Shown: piece after piece, positions 1 through 6,477 of the stretch
How positions within the stretch are numbered: the stretch's first letter is position 1
How the letters are laid out: each line of letters opens with the position of its first letter
Assembly: GCA_029932015.1 (NCBI GenBank)
Contig: JAOZQW010000130.1
Location: forward strand, 1 to 6,477
Reading direction: 5' to 3'
Source of the DNA: Candidatus Fermentibacteraceae bacterium
Lineage (GTDB): Bacteria; Fermentibacterota; Fermentibacteria; Fermentibacterales; JCC-6
Length of the DNA: 6,477 nucleotides
Position numbers and translations under genes: made by a program
Notes under the pieces: model-generated
Seen by the model: only the letters and a program-made list of their open reading frames with translations
What the model was told of the DNA's origin: nothing
Databases searched by the model: none

Positions 1-962
1 ACATGCAGACTGAAGCGTCCCCCGGTCTCCCTTCGGATAAGTGACCTGGCAGCAAGCATGTCAAGCGTCTCTGAGTCTGCACGGCAGATGCTCTCCGCTG
101 CGTCAGTGGTGAAGCCTCCTCGGAAGACCGAGAGCTCCTCGAGCTTTCTCTGCCCGGCATCCGGCAGAAGACTCCATGAGTATTCCATAACTCTGGTCAG
201 ACTCCGGTGTCTCTCCAGCACACCACTGGAATCAGTTCCCAGAGAGATCAGATGAGCTTCCAGCTCCAGACATATCTGAGCAATTGACAGGCTCTCCAGC
301 CATGAGGCAGCCAGCTCGATCGCCAGAGGATTGCCTTCGAGTCTTCTGCATATGTCTACTGCCACGGGCTCCATATCCCATGTAAGCTCGAATCCGGGCC
401 GGACCCGTCTTGCACATGCGCGGAACAGCTCAAGTGCTGCAGTGCCTTCATCGCCTGAACCCGAGCAGTCAAGTCCCTCAACATCCACAACTCTCTCATG
501 CTGAAGTCCCAGAGGTTGCTGAGAAGTTATCAGGATCCTTGTGGCTGGAGATGCTGATACGAGTGTATCCACAAGGTCCGCTCCTTTGACCAGATGTTCG
601 AAGCTGTCCAGCAGAAGCAGGACGGCTCTGTCGGCAAGATGCCGGCGAAGCCCTTCCACCAGGGACTCAGAAGTGGAATGGAGTTCGAGCCCCAGCGTGG
701 TAAGGATCGCCTGGATGATATCCTCCGGGGAGTCAATTGGGGCAAGTGGAACGAACCCGATGCCGTCGGGGAAGCCCTGCAAAGTTCTACGGGCCACCTC
801 GATGGCGATCCTGGTTTTGCCGATACCGCCGGAACCGGTGATCGTGACAGGGCCACCACCCGGGTCGGTGAGGAACCTGATTGCAGCCTGCACCTCGCTC
901 TCCCTGCCTACAAATCCAGTCCTTTGCGGAGGAAGACCTGCGGGAGTTGAGATTGAGGACAT
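1..962 (-). CDS. STAND-class signalling ATPase (NB-ARC / AfsR-like predicted ATPase), C-terminus beyond window
   Basis: The reading frame opens at ATG 962 and stays open to the left edge, giving 320 codons; the C-terminus is outside the window. Visible in order: an LPP...GFVGRESEV lead-in (residues 10-24) typical of AfsR/LuxR-type predicted ATPases, Walker A GSGGIGKT (43-50), Walker B LLLLDSFEHL (115-124), a sensor-like RILITSQQPLG (142-152), the EGNPLAIELAA helix motif (209-219), and a winged-helix-like stretch with SVFRGGFTTDAAE (278-290). STAND proteins switch by nucleotide binding and oligomerise to control a fused or partner effector in the cytoplasm. No DNA-binding, BTAD or cyclase domain precedes the ATPase, so any effector or TPR sensor region must lie downstream. 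The Arg usual in the TSR motif is Gln148. ATG 962 is the only ATG/GTG/TTG start between the in-frame stop at 1011-1013 and the conserved region, and it has a Shine-Dalgarno. The gene diverges from the polymerase operon. Family assignment is firm; specific role unknown. Confidence 0.9.
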   Translation of the reverse strand, partial: MSSISTPAGLPPQRTGFVGRESEVQAAIRFLTDPGGGPVTITGSGGIGKTRIAIEVARRTLQGFPDGIGFVPLAPIDSPEDIIQAILTTLGLELHSTSESLVEGLRRHLADRAVLLLLDSFEHLVKGADLVDTLVSASPATRILITSQQPLGLQHERVVDVEGLDCSGSGDEGTAALELFRACARRVRPGFELTWDMEPVAVDICRRLEGNPLAIELAASWLESLSIAQICLELEAHLISLGTDSSGVLERHRSLTRVMEYSWSLLPDAGQRKLEELSVFRGGFTTDAAESICRADSETLDMLAARSLIRRETGGRFSLH

Positions 963-968
963 TACACA

Positions 969-974
969 CCCTTC
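969..974 (-). promoter_or_regulatory. Shine-Dalgarno of the STAND ATPase gene
   Basis: The minus strand reads GAAGGG here, 6 nt (TGTGTA) before the ATG at 962-960. It supports choosing that ATG as start. No convincing sigma70-type promoter for this gene could be picked out; the best -35-like TTGTCG (minus strand of 1074-1079) has only a poor TATTGG partner 17 nt on. Confidence 0.7.
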
Positions 975-977
975 ACC

Positions 978-997
978 GCTCCGCCTGCAGGCGGAGC
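978..997. promoter_or_regulatory. Perfect 20-bp palindrome in the 5' region of the STAND ATPase gene
   Basis: GCTCCGCCTG is followed directly by its exact reverse complement, with no mismatch over 10 pairs. It ends 3 nt before the Shine-Dalgarno and 15 nt before the start codon of the minus-strand ATPase gene. It could be a dimeric-repressor site, or, if transcribed, a G+C-rich hairpin that limits ribosome access. It is not a convincing terminator: no T-run follows on either strand and no gene is seen ending into it. The palindrome is directly visible; its function is inferred. Confidence 0.5.
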
Positions 998-1168
998 AGG
1001 TTGAGACCGGCTACTCCTTAGGGTGAATAGGTGTGCATATAGCTTGCCAGCCAATATGGGAGCATATACGATTCGACAAGACCAATAATACGCCATACAA
1101 ATATGGAAACCCATGAGACATGCAAGACATCAGACAATATCGAATGCTATCTGAACGGGTGGTCGGAC

Positions 1169-1197
1169 TTGTCAAGATGTAAACATATGTATACACT
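1169..1197 (+). promoter_or_regulatory. Sigma70-like promoter of the polymerase-protease operon
   Basis: The -35 TTGTCA (1169-1174, 5/6 to TTGACA) and -10 TACACT (1192-1197, 4/6 to TATAAT, keeping the first T, second A and last T) are separated by the ideal 17 bp. A start 6-7 nt after the -10 falls at about 1204, the A of the polymerase ATG, so the mRNA would be leaderless. This agrees with the absence of any purine-rich Shine-Dalgarno in the preceding bases. An alternative -10, TATACA at 1190-1195, is less well spaced. The bases are seen; promoter function is inferred by consensus only. Confidence 0.55.
1178..1195. promoter_or_regulatory. Candidate repressor operator overlapping the promoter
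   Basis: TGTAAACATATGTATACA pairs at 8 of 9 positions with its own reverse complement; the one mismatch is 1182/1191. It covers the promoter spacer and half of the -10 box, the classic position for steric repression. It does not match the E. coli LexA box (CTGT-N8-ACAG) or the Firmicutes LexA box (CGAAC-N4-GTTCG), so the regulator cannot be named. LexA sites differ widely between phyla, so SOS control is not excluded. Confidence 0.5.
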
Positions 1198-1203
1198 ATT
1201 CTC

Positions 1204-4077
1204 ATGGGATATGTCATTGCACCGCTGATCAGCAGTTATTCTTTCAGGTTCGGCGTTGAACCTCCGGAGGTGCTTGCCCGGACCCTTGCCGACAGGGGAT
1301 TCTCCGGCGGTATCCTCGCTGACCTGGGCGTAGTCTCTGGACAGCTCGCTTATCGCTCTGCCTGCAAGCAGGAGGGAGTGAAGGCCGGTGCCGGATCGAG
1401 ACTCGAGTTCGATGATATCAGCGCGCTATTCATTGCTCTGAAGGGTGGATGGGGAGAGCTGTGCAGGCTGGTCACCGCAGCTGCATCTACAGAGCGCATA
1501 GAGCCGCTGGAGGCGATGGCCGCTGCAGGAAAGGTCATGGCCATCACTGATACTCCGGAAGATGCTGTGGTCCTGAGGAAAGCCCTGGCATTCAGGGGAC
1601 CGACTGCAGTAGCGGTCCTCCCCCGGAGCCTGTCAGGTCGTTCGCCTGCGCTGGTCGAGGAGGCTGTCAGGGAAGCGGGTGAAGTGCCTGTTGCTCTATG
1701 GCCCTCTGTCTTCTCCGGGAGGGAGTCCATTCGCACACATGAGGTGCTGAGGCGTGGATACCTGGTGATCGAGGGCTGTGAACCGGAGAGGAGGATATTC
1801 GCCTCATCAAGCAGCATCATGCCGGACCTGTCAGACTTCAAAAAGGCATTTGCCGGCACGGACGAAGCCCTGCAGGTGAATGCAGGGCTGGCTGAGATGA
1901 TAGAAACGGAACCGGTCATCGAAGGGGCGGGCCCGGATCGGGTCCCGGAAGAGGAAGAGAGGCTCGAGGCTCTCGTCAGACAGAGGTTCTGCAGCACATA
2001 CGGCTCCAGCAGGACCGCGGCCAGGAGGCTCGGAATGGAGCTGGAGCAGATATGCAGAAGCGGACTTGCCGGATACTTCCTTGATTTCTCGGACATCGCG
2101 GAGTATGCGATTCGAGAAGGAATAGCTGTCTCAGCGAGGGGTTCGGCAGGGGGAAGTATAGTCTCGTATCTGCTCGGACTCTCCATAGTCTGCCCCATCC
2201 GTCACGGCCTTTCCTTCTCCCGCTTTTTCAACAGGCTCAGAAGCAGTCCTCCGGATATTGACCTGGATATCGACAGCTCCCGGAGGGATCAGGTTATGAA
2301 GTGGTTTCTGGAGAGGGCTGGCCGCAGGGGAGCGGCAGTCTCCCAGACGGTCACCCATCGAATCCGTTCGGCTTTCAGAGTTGCCGCCTCCGGACTCGGT
2401 ATGAGTAGTGGGGAGATGGATACGCTCTCCAAGCTCCTGCGGAGACGGAACAGCCAGGCCTGGAAGAGACCACTTGCCGCGAGAGCCATCCAGGATGCTG
2501 AACTCCTGACGGGACTGCCCTCGCATCTGGCGCCTCATCCCTGCGGCGTGGTCAGGGCAGCAGGTCCTGTTGATCTCATGGTTCCGGTCCAGCCCAGCGC
2601 CAACGGTTTTCAGATAACTCACTTCGATAAGGACGGTGTAGAGGAGATCGGACTGCTGAAGATGGATCTGCTCGGACAGAGAGGGCTCACCACCCTGTCG
2701 GGAGTCTGCTGCATTCTTGGCAGAAAGCCGATCGACGTTTTCAGGCGTGGTGGAGATATCCCTGAGGCAGCCAGGGAGATAATGGACTCGGGCAGGACCA
2801 TCGGTGTGGTGCATGTGGAGTCTCCCGCAATGCGTGGCCTGATGAAGGAGATGTCCATACGAACAATGGAGGATGTCGCACGGGCACTGGCATTGGTCCG
2901 TCCCGGCGCCTCAGCCGGCGGAGGCAGGCGGAGATACATGGACAGGCTTCACGGCGGGAGTGTAGTCGACGATGGCCTGCCTGAGTTGATGCCCATCCTC
3001 AGGGAGAATCTCGGTGTCATGCTCTATCAGGAGGATGTCTCGAGGGCTGCGGAGATACTCCTCGGTCTTGATGAAGCTGCAGGGGATTTGCTCAGGAGGA
3101 GGCTCAAGAAGAAGCAGGTCCCGGCAGAGGAGCTGATCGAGGCCTGCAGGAGAAGAGGTCTCTCAATGACGGAAGCAAAGGCTGTCTGGGAGGTCCTGTC
3201 CGGCTATGCGGGATATGGATTCTGCAAGGCCCATGCTTTTACGTACGGTGCCATCGCATGCGCGGCAGCGGCGCTTAAGGCTGAAGATCCTGCTCTCTAC
3301 ATGGCATCTGTCATGGCAGCCGGCGGCGGTTTCTATGGAACCAGGACCTACCTCGAGGAAGCAAGGAGGCTAGGTATATCCTTCGATCCTCCGGGGATCA
3401 ACACCGGCAGATGGATATCCTTCGAACGGGAGGGGAGGATAGTCATCGGCTTTCATCATCTCAGGGGACTCGGGACAGCGGAGTTCGAGAAGTTGATGAG
3501 GGGAAGACCTTTCAGTTATCCGTCAGATCTCTCTGAAGCAGGTATCGGACCTGTCCTCTGCAGGAGCATGGCGGCTGCGGGTTGTTTCCGCGAGATCGGC
3601 TTCCCCCCTCCTTCAGCACTCATGCAGCTGGAGGCAGGAGGAGATGGATTCTTCCCTGGAGAGAGCTCCGGTCTCCCGGATCTGCCTGACTATTCACCGA
3701 GGGTCAGAGCGGCAATGGAGCTCGGTATGCTGGAGCTTCCGCTATCGGTCTCGCCTCTGTCACTGGAACCCAGACCTCCCGGTACAAGCCCTGCCTCTGA
3801 CCTTCCGGCTACAGGCTCTGTGAGGATATGGGGAAGATTTGTCACGGGTCGAAGGCTTGCCGCCGGCGCCGGTTTCCTTATGCTTGAGGACGACACCGAC
3901 ACCGCGGACATATTCCTCCCTTCCCCTCTCTTCTACAGAGCGGAGGACCTGCTGGTGCGCCCTGAAGCTACGCTGCTGGTCGCAGGCACCGTAGAGAGGG
4001 GCGGAAGGATAAAAGCATACTCTGTAGGTGAGGGTCCTCTTACAGTGACCCCTACCCAGCCGGAATCCCCGGAATAG
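1204..4077 (+). CDS. C-family DNA polymerase III alpha subunit, DnaE2/ImuC-like (probable error-prone polymerase)
   Basis: This 957-residue protein is shorter than replicative DnaE (about 1,160 in E. coli). Domains in order: a degenerate PHP domain (about 1-240), palm and thumb with the RGSAGGS motif (312-318), PDIDLD (350-355) carrying catalytic Asp353/Asp355, LPSHLAPHPCGVV (438-450), LLKMDLLG with the third catalytic Asp488, then fingers with VESPAMRGL (538-546), LVRPG (564-568), LYQEDV (607-612) and GYGFCKAHA (670-678). GFYGTRTYLEEARRLG (709-724) is followed by a helix-hairpin-helix region and a C-terminal OB-fold (about 868-940). The DKD...GLLKMDLLG and GFY...EARRLG motifs, the terminal OB-fold and the missing tau-binding region resemble DnaE2/ImuC, the SOS mutagenesis polymerase. 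PHP metal ligands are gone, so PHP exonuclease activity is unlikely. No canonical QxxLF clamp motif was seen. ATG 1204 is chosen because the sequence aligns with a PHP start from residue 4; no Shine-Dalgarno precedes it. A divergent sole replicase is the main alternative. Confidence 0.93.
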   Translation: MGYVIAPLISSYSFRFGVEPPEVLARTLADRGFSGGILADLGVVSGQLAYRSACKQEGVKAGAGSRLEFDDISALFIALKGGWGELCRLVTAAASTERIEPLEAMAAAGKVMAITDTPEDAVVLRKALAFRGPTAVAVLPRSLSGRSPALVEEAVREAGEVPVALWPSVFSGRESIRTHEVLRRGYLVIEGCEPERRIFASSSSIMPDLSDFKKAFAGTDEALQVNAGLAEMIETEPVIEGAGPDRVPEEEERLEALVRQRFCSTYGSSRTAARRLGMELEQICRSGLAGYFLDFSDIAEYAIREGIAVSARGSAGGSIVSYLLGLSIVCPIRHGLSFSRFFNRLRSSPPDIDLDIDSSRRDQVMKWFLERAGRRGAAVSQTVTHRIRSAFRVAASGLGMSSGEMDTLSKLLRRRNSQAWKRPLAARAIQDAELLTGLPSHLAPHPCGVVRAAGPVDLMVPVQPSANGFQITHFDKDGVEEIGLLKMDLLGQRGLTTLSGVCCILGRKPIDVFRRGGDIPEAAREIMDSGRTIGVVHVESPAMRGLMKEMSIRTMEDVARALALVRPGASAGGGRRRYMDRLHGGSVVDDGLPELMPILRENLGVMLYQEDVSRAAEILLGLDEAAGDLLRRRLKKKQVPAEELIEACRRRGLSMTEAKAVWEVLSGYAGYGFCKAHAFTYGAIACAAAALKAEDPALYMASVMAAGGGFYGTRTYLEEARRLGISFDPPGINTGRWISFEREGRIVIGFHHLRGLGTAEFEKLMRGRPFSYPSDLSEAGIGPVLCRSMAAAGCFREIGFPPPSALMQLEAGGDGFFPGESSGLPDLPDYSPRVRAAMELGMLELPLSVSPLSLEPRPPGTSPASDLPATGSVRIWGRFVTGRRLAAGAGFLMLEDDTDTADIFLPSPLFYRAEDLLVRPEATLLVAGTVERGGRIKAYSVGEGPLTVTPTQPESPE

Positions 4078-4087
4078 CGTTTGAACG

Positions 4088-4094
4088 GGAAGGA
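4088..4094 (+). promoter_or_regulatory. Shine-Dalgarno of the Lon-like protease gene
   Basis: GGAAGGA ends 5 nt before ATG 4100. It lies in the 22-bp gap after the polymerase stop codon and fixes the protease start. No terminator or promoter is visible in this gap, so translation from a shared mRNA is expected. Confidence 0.75.
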
Positions 4095-4099
4095 ACGTC

Positions 4100-6477
4100 A
4101 TGGAAGCCAGGTCCCTCAAGCCGGAGGAGCTCAGGTGGAGTTGTTCGAAAGACTCACTTGGCTTCGAGATCACAAGTGAACTCGAACCAACCGGTGAAAT
4201 AGTAGGTCAGGACAGGGCAGTGAAAGCCCTTAAGCTCGGTCTGGAGATATCCTCTGTAGGCTACAACATGTTCGTTACGGGGATCTCCGGCACTGGTCGC
4301 GAATCTACGATCAAGAGGATACTGGACGGGATCGATACTACCACTGACCAGCTCCGTGATATCCTCTATGTCCGCAATATGGAGGACACCAGGCTCCCCA
4401 TCGCCCTCACCTTTCCTGCGGGAAAGGGAGCGAAGTTCGTCGAGGCACTCGAGGAGAGCATCCAGCTCCTGAAGACCAACATCCCGGCTGTTCTCGGAAG
4501 CGAGAAGGCTGACAGGGAACGCAGAGACCTGCAAAAGGAGTTTCGCGACCGTAAGCAGATTGCTATGGAGAAGGTCGGGAAGGATGCCACAGAGGCTGGT
4601 TTCATGATAGTCTCTATACCTGTTTCGCCCACCGAGACAAGACCTGATGTATTGCCAGTCATCAACGATGAACCGGTCACCTTCGACACACTCGAGGAGA
4701 TGGTGAAGAAGGATGAACTCACGCAGGAGGAGTTCGAAAGGTACAGCAGTCTCCACGAGAAGCTGTTCATCGAGCTCACTGGAGCATTCAGGGTCACAAG
4801 GGATATCGAGATCGATGCAAATGAACATCTGGAGAAGATGAACGTCAGACTCGTGCGGCCAACGGTCCAGGGCATACTCTCCAATCTCATTGTGATCGGT
4901 GACGACAAGGCCGATGCATGGACCAATTCCGTTGCGGATCTGATACTCGATCATCTGCAGGAGTTTGCAGAGAGCACCGAGGAGAAGGACCCCTATGTCC
5001 TGCTCACTCCCAATCTCATCCTCGATAACTCCGGCGAGACCAAGCGTCCTGTGGTCATCGAGCAGTTCCCTGATTCCGCGAGCATCTTCGGCGACATCGA
5101 CAAGGTCATCGTCGAAGGGAAGCCGTTCTCCGACCACACCATGATACGTCCAGGCGCCATCCAGAGAGCTGATGGCGGCTATCTCATCATGAACGCGCTT
5201 GATATCGTCAGGCAGCCTGCCCTCTGGCAGCGTCTCATACAGACCCTCAGGAGCTGTACGACTGTCATCAGGAGCCAGGATCCGCTTGGTCTCAATCCAG
5301 TCACCATTCAGCCGGAGCCAATTGACACGAATGTCAAGATCATCCTCATAGGCTCCGGATGGCTATACTCGCTGCTGGCGAAGAACGAGCCGGAGTTCGG
5401 ACTCCTTTTCAGGATTCGAGCTGCATTCGACTACACCATGGAAGTAACCGACAAGAGCATCGGGGAGTTCATCGATGTTGTAGCAGAGATAATCAGGAGC
5501 GAGAAACTCCCTCCCATGACTGCAGGAGCTGTAGCTCTCATCACTGAACAGGGATCAAGAATTGCAGGCAGGAGGGACAGGCTCTCAATCGAGTTCAACA
5601 GGATCACGGACTACATCAGACAGGCCGCCTTCTATGCGAAGCAGGATGGCGATGCTGTGGTCGATGCTGCCCATGTAAAGAAAGCGATCAGCGAGAAGAT
5701 CCACAGACTGAACCTCGGCGAGACTTACGCTACCGACAGGATACTGGACGGCACGATCATGGTCGACACTGAAGGGGCAAAGGTCGGTCAGGTCAATGGC
5801 CTGGCTGTCTATGCAGGGGTCGACTATTCCTTCGGTCTCCCATCCAGGATAACGGCCATGGTCTCAGTTGGCAGGCAGGGTCTCATCAATGTCGAGCGGG
5901 AGTCGGAGATGTCCGGCACCACTCATACGAAAGGCATGCTCATCATCGCAGGCTTCATCCGGGGGAAATTTGCGAAGGAGTATCCGCTATCCCTTACTGC
6001 CAGCATCGTCTTCGAGCAGAGCTATGGTGGAGTAGACGGCGACAGCGCCTCTTCGACCGAGCTCTATGCCCTCCTCAGTGCCATATCAGACGTGCCTATC
6101 AGGCAGGATCTTGCAGTTACCGGCTCCGTCAATCAGTTCGGTGAGATTCAGCCCATTGGCGGCGTCAATGAAAAGATCGAGGGTTTCTTCAGAGTCTGCA
6201 GATCCAGGGGACTCACAGGTACACAGGGCGTGCTGATACCTTTGACCAACCTGAAGAACCTTCAGCTCAGGCAGGAGGTGATCGATGCCGTTGCGGATGG
6301 CAAATTCCACATCTACCCCGTGAAGAACATCGATCAGGGCATCGAGCTTCTCACCGGTATAGAGGCCGGCTCCATAATGCCTGATGGTGGTTATCCGGAA
6401 GACACCGTCTACGGCAAGGTTGACCGCCGTCTCAGGCACATGGCTGAAACTCTCCGCGCCTTCGGCTTCCGCACCTA
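4100..6477 (+). CDS. Lon-like ATP-dependent protease family protein (peptidase S16, COG1067/LonC-YcbZ type), extreme C-terminus beyond window
   Basis: The frame opens at ATG 4100 and stays open for 792 codons; the last two bases are TA, so a stop may follow at once. Residues 30-80 carry an AAA-type nucleotide-binding start with GISGTGRES (61-69), where Arg67 replaces the usual Walker A Lys. Charged helical segments at about 130-165 and 194-215 look like the coiled-coil insertion of this family. DGGYLIMNALD (358-368) occupies the Walker B position. The S16 protease domain spans about 545-755: Ser649 in GGVDGDSASS and Lys692 in GGVNEKIEGF form the catalytic dyad, 43 residues apart as in E. coli Lon (Ser679/Lys722). 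The classical Lon N-terminal substrate domain is absent, as in the LonB/LonC/YcbZ branch. The protein should be a cytosolic oligomeric protease; no signal peptide or membrane helix is visible. It follows the polymerase gene by 22 bp with its own Shine-Dalgarno, so co-transcription is likely. Substrates are unknown. Confidence 0.93.
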   Translation, partial: MEARSLKPEELRWSCSKDSLGFEITSELEPTGEIVGQDRAVKALKLGLEISSVGYNMFVTGISGTGRESTIKRILDGIDTTTDQLRDILYVRNMEDTRLPIALTFPAGKGAKFVEALEESIQLLKTNIPAVLGSEKADRERRDLQKEFRDRKQIAMEKVGKDATEAGFMIVSIPVSPTETRPDVLPVINDEPVTFDTLEEMVKKDELTQEEFERYSSLHEKLFIELTGAFRVTRDIEIDANEHLEKMNVRLVRPTVQGILSNLIVIGDDKADAWTNSVADLILDHLQEFAESTEEKDPYVLLTPNLILDNSGETKRPVVIEQFPDSASIFGDIDKVIVEGKPFSDHTMIRPGAIQRADGGYLIMNALDIVRQPALWQRLIQTLRSCTTVIRSQDPLGLNPVTIQPEPIDTNVKIILIGSGWLYSLLAKNEPEFGLLFRIRAAFDYTMEVTDKSIGEFIDVVAEIIRSEKLPPMTAGAVALITEQGSRIAGRRDRLSIEFNRITDYIRQAAFYAKQDGDAVVDAAHVKKAISEKIHRLNLGETYATDRILDGTIMVDTEGAKVGQVNGLAVYAGVDYSFGLPSRITAMVSVGRQGLINVERESEMSGTTHTKGMLIIAGFIRGKFAKEYPLSLTASIVFEQSYGGVDGDSASSTELYALLSAISDVPIRQDLAVTGSVNQFGEIQPIGGVNEKIEGFFRVCRSRGLTGTQGVLIPLTNLKNLQLRQEVIDAVADGKFHIYPVKNIDQGIELLTGIEAGSIMPDGGYPEDTVYGKVDRRLRHMAETLRAFGFRT

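Noticed and set aside
541..1026. 161-codon open frame on the plus strand
   Set aside because: It overlaps the STAND ATPase antisense, whose minus-strand frame carries Walker A, Walker B and other ordered motifs; the plus-strand product is Ser/Arg-rich and motif-free.
1117..1137. Three loosely spaced GACA(T/A) direct repeats
   Set aside because: Only five bases each with unequal spacing (9 and 7 nt); expected by chance in a region of this size.
1011..1217. 68-codon open frame on the minus strand across the intergenic region
   Set aside because: It overlaps the polymerase start and promoter and its product resembles nothing known. The AAGGAG at its 3' end (1014-1019) has no start codon at a useful distance.
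1350..2198. 282-codon open frame on the minus strand inside the polymerase gene
   Set aside because: It is antisense to conserved DnaE sequence and its translation is Ser/Ala/Pro-rich without motifs, as expected for a shadow frame.
4060..4090. Possible terminator between the polymerase and protease genes
   Set aside because: The only inverted repeat is a short CCGG/CCGG pairing inside the last codons, with no T-run after it; the genes look co-transcribed.
4154..5137. 327-codon open frame on the minus strand inside the protease gene
   Set aside because: It is fully antisense to a well-conserved Lon-like coding sequence and its translation shows no recognisable domain; long antisense frames arise readily from this codon usage.
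6086..6439. 117-codon open frame on the minus strand near the right edge
   Set aside because: It is antisense to the S16 protease catalytic domain containing Ser-Lys dyad motifs; no independent support.

Overview
The window appears to come from a bacterial genome: a C-family (DnaE-type) DNA polymerase is a bacterial hallmark. G+C looks moderately high, around 55-60% by eye. Arginine is written largely with AGG/AGA and isoleucine often with ATA. That mix, together with family members divergent from model organisms, suggests an uncultivated or deep-branching candidate-phylum bacterium, but nothing in the sequence fixes the taxon. No mobile element, CRISPR array, tRNA or rRNA was seen.

The layout is two divergent transcription units around a 241-bp, relatively A+T-rich intergenic region (963-1203). 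To the left, on the minus strand, is the N-terminal 320 codons of a STAND-class (NB-ARC/AfsR-like) signalling ATPase that runs off the left edge. To the right, on the plus strand, is a probable two-gene operon. Its first gene (1204-4077) is a complete 957-residue DnaE2/ImuC-like polymerase. After 22 bp comes a Lon-like (S16) ATPase-protease (4100 to the right edge), nearly complete. Both edge genes are open to the window ends, so they are easily missed by tools that need a start and a stop.

The most informative control signals sit just before the polymerase gene. A TTGTCA-N17-TACACT promoter is placed so that transcription should begin at or next to the ATG at 1204, and no Shine-Dalgarno is present, which implies a leaderless mRNA. 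An 18-bp near-perfect palindrome lies over the spacer and -10 of this promoter and is a good repressor-operator candidate. The divergent ATPase gene has a normal Shine-Dalgarno, with a perfect 20-bp palindrome 3 nt upstream of it.

Functionally, the polymerase keeps the three catalytic aspartates, has lost the metal-binding His motif of its PHP domain, ends in an OB-fold, and lacks a C-terminal tau-binding region. This fits an accessory or error-prone polymerase better than the main replicase. The linked Lon-like protease keeps the Ser-Lys dyad, but its Walker A has Arg in place of Lys. A reasonable but unproven reading is a repressible translesion or damage-tolerance operon in which a protease is made with the polymerase, beside a divergent STAND sensor ATPase. 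No imuA, imuB, lexA or recA-type gene is visible in the window.
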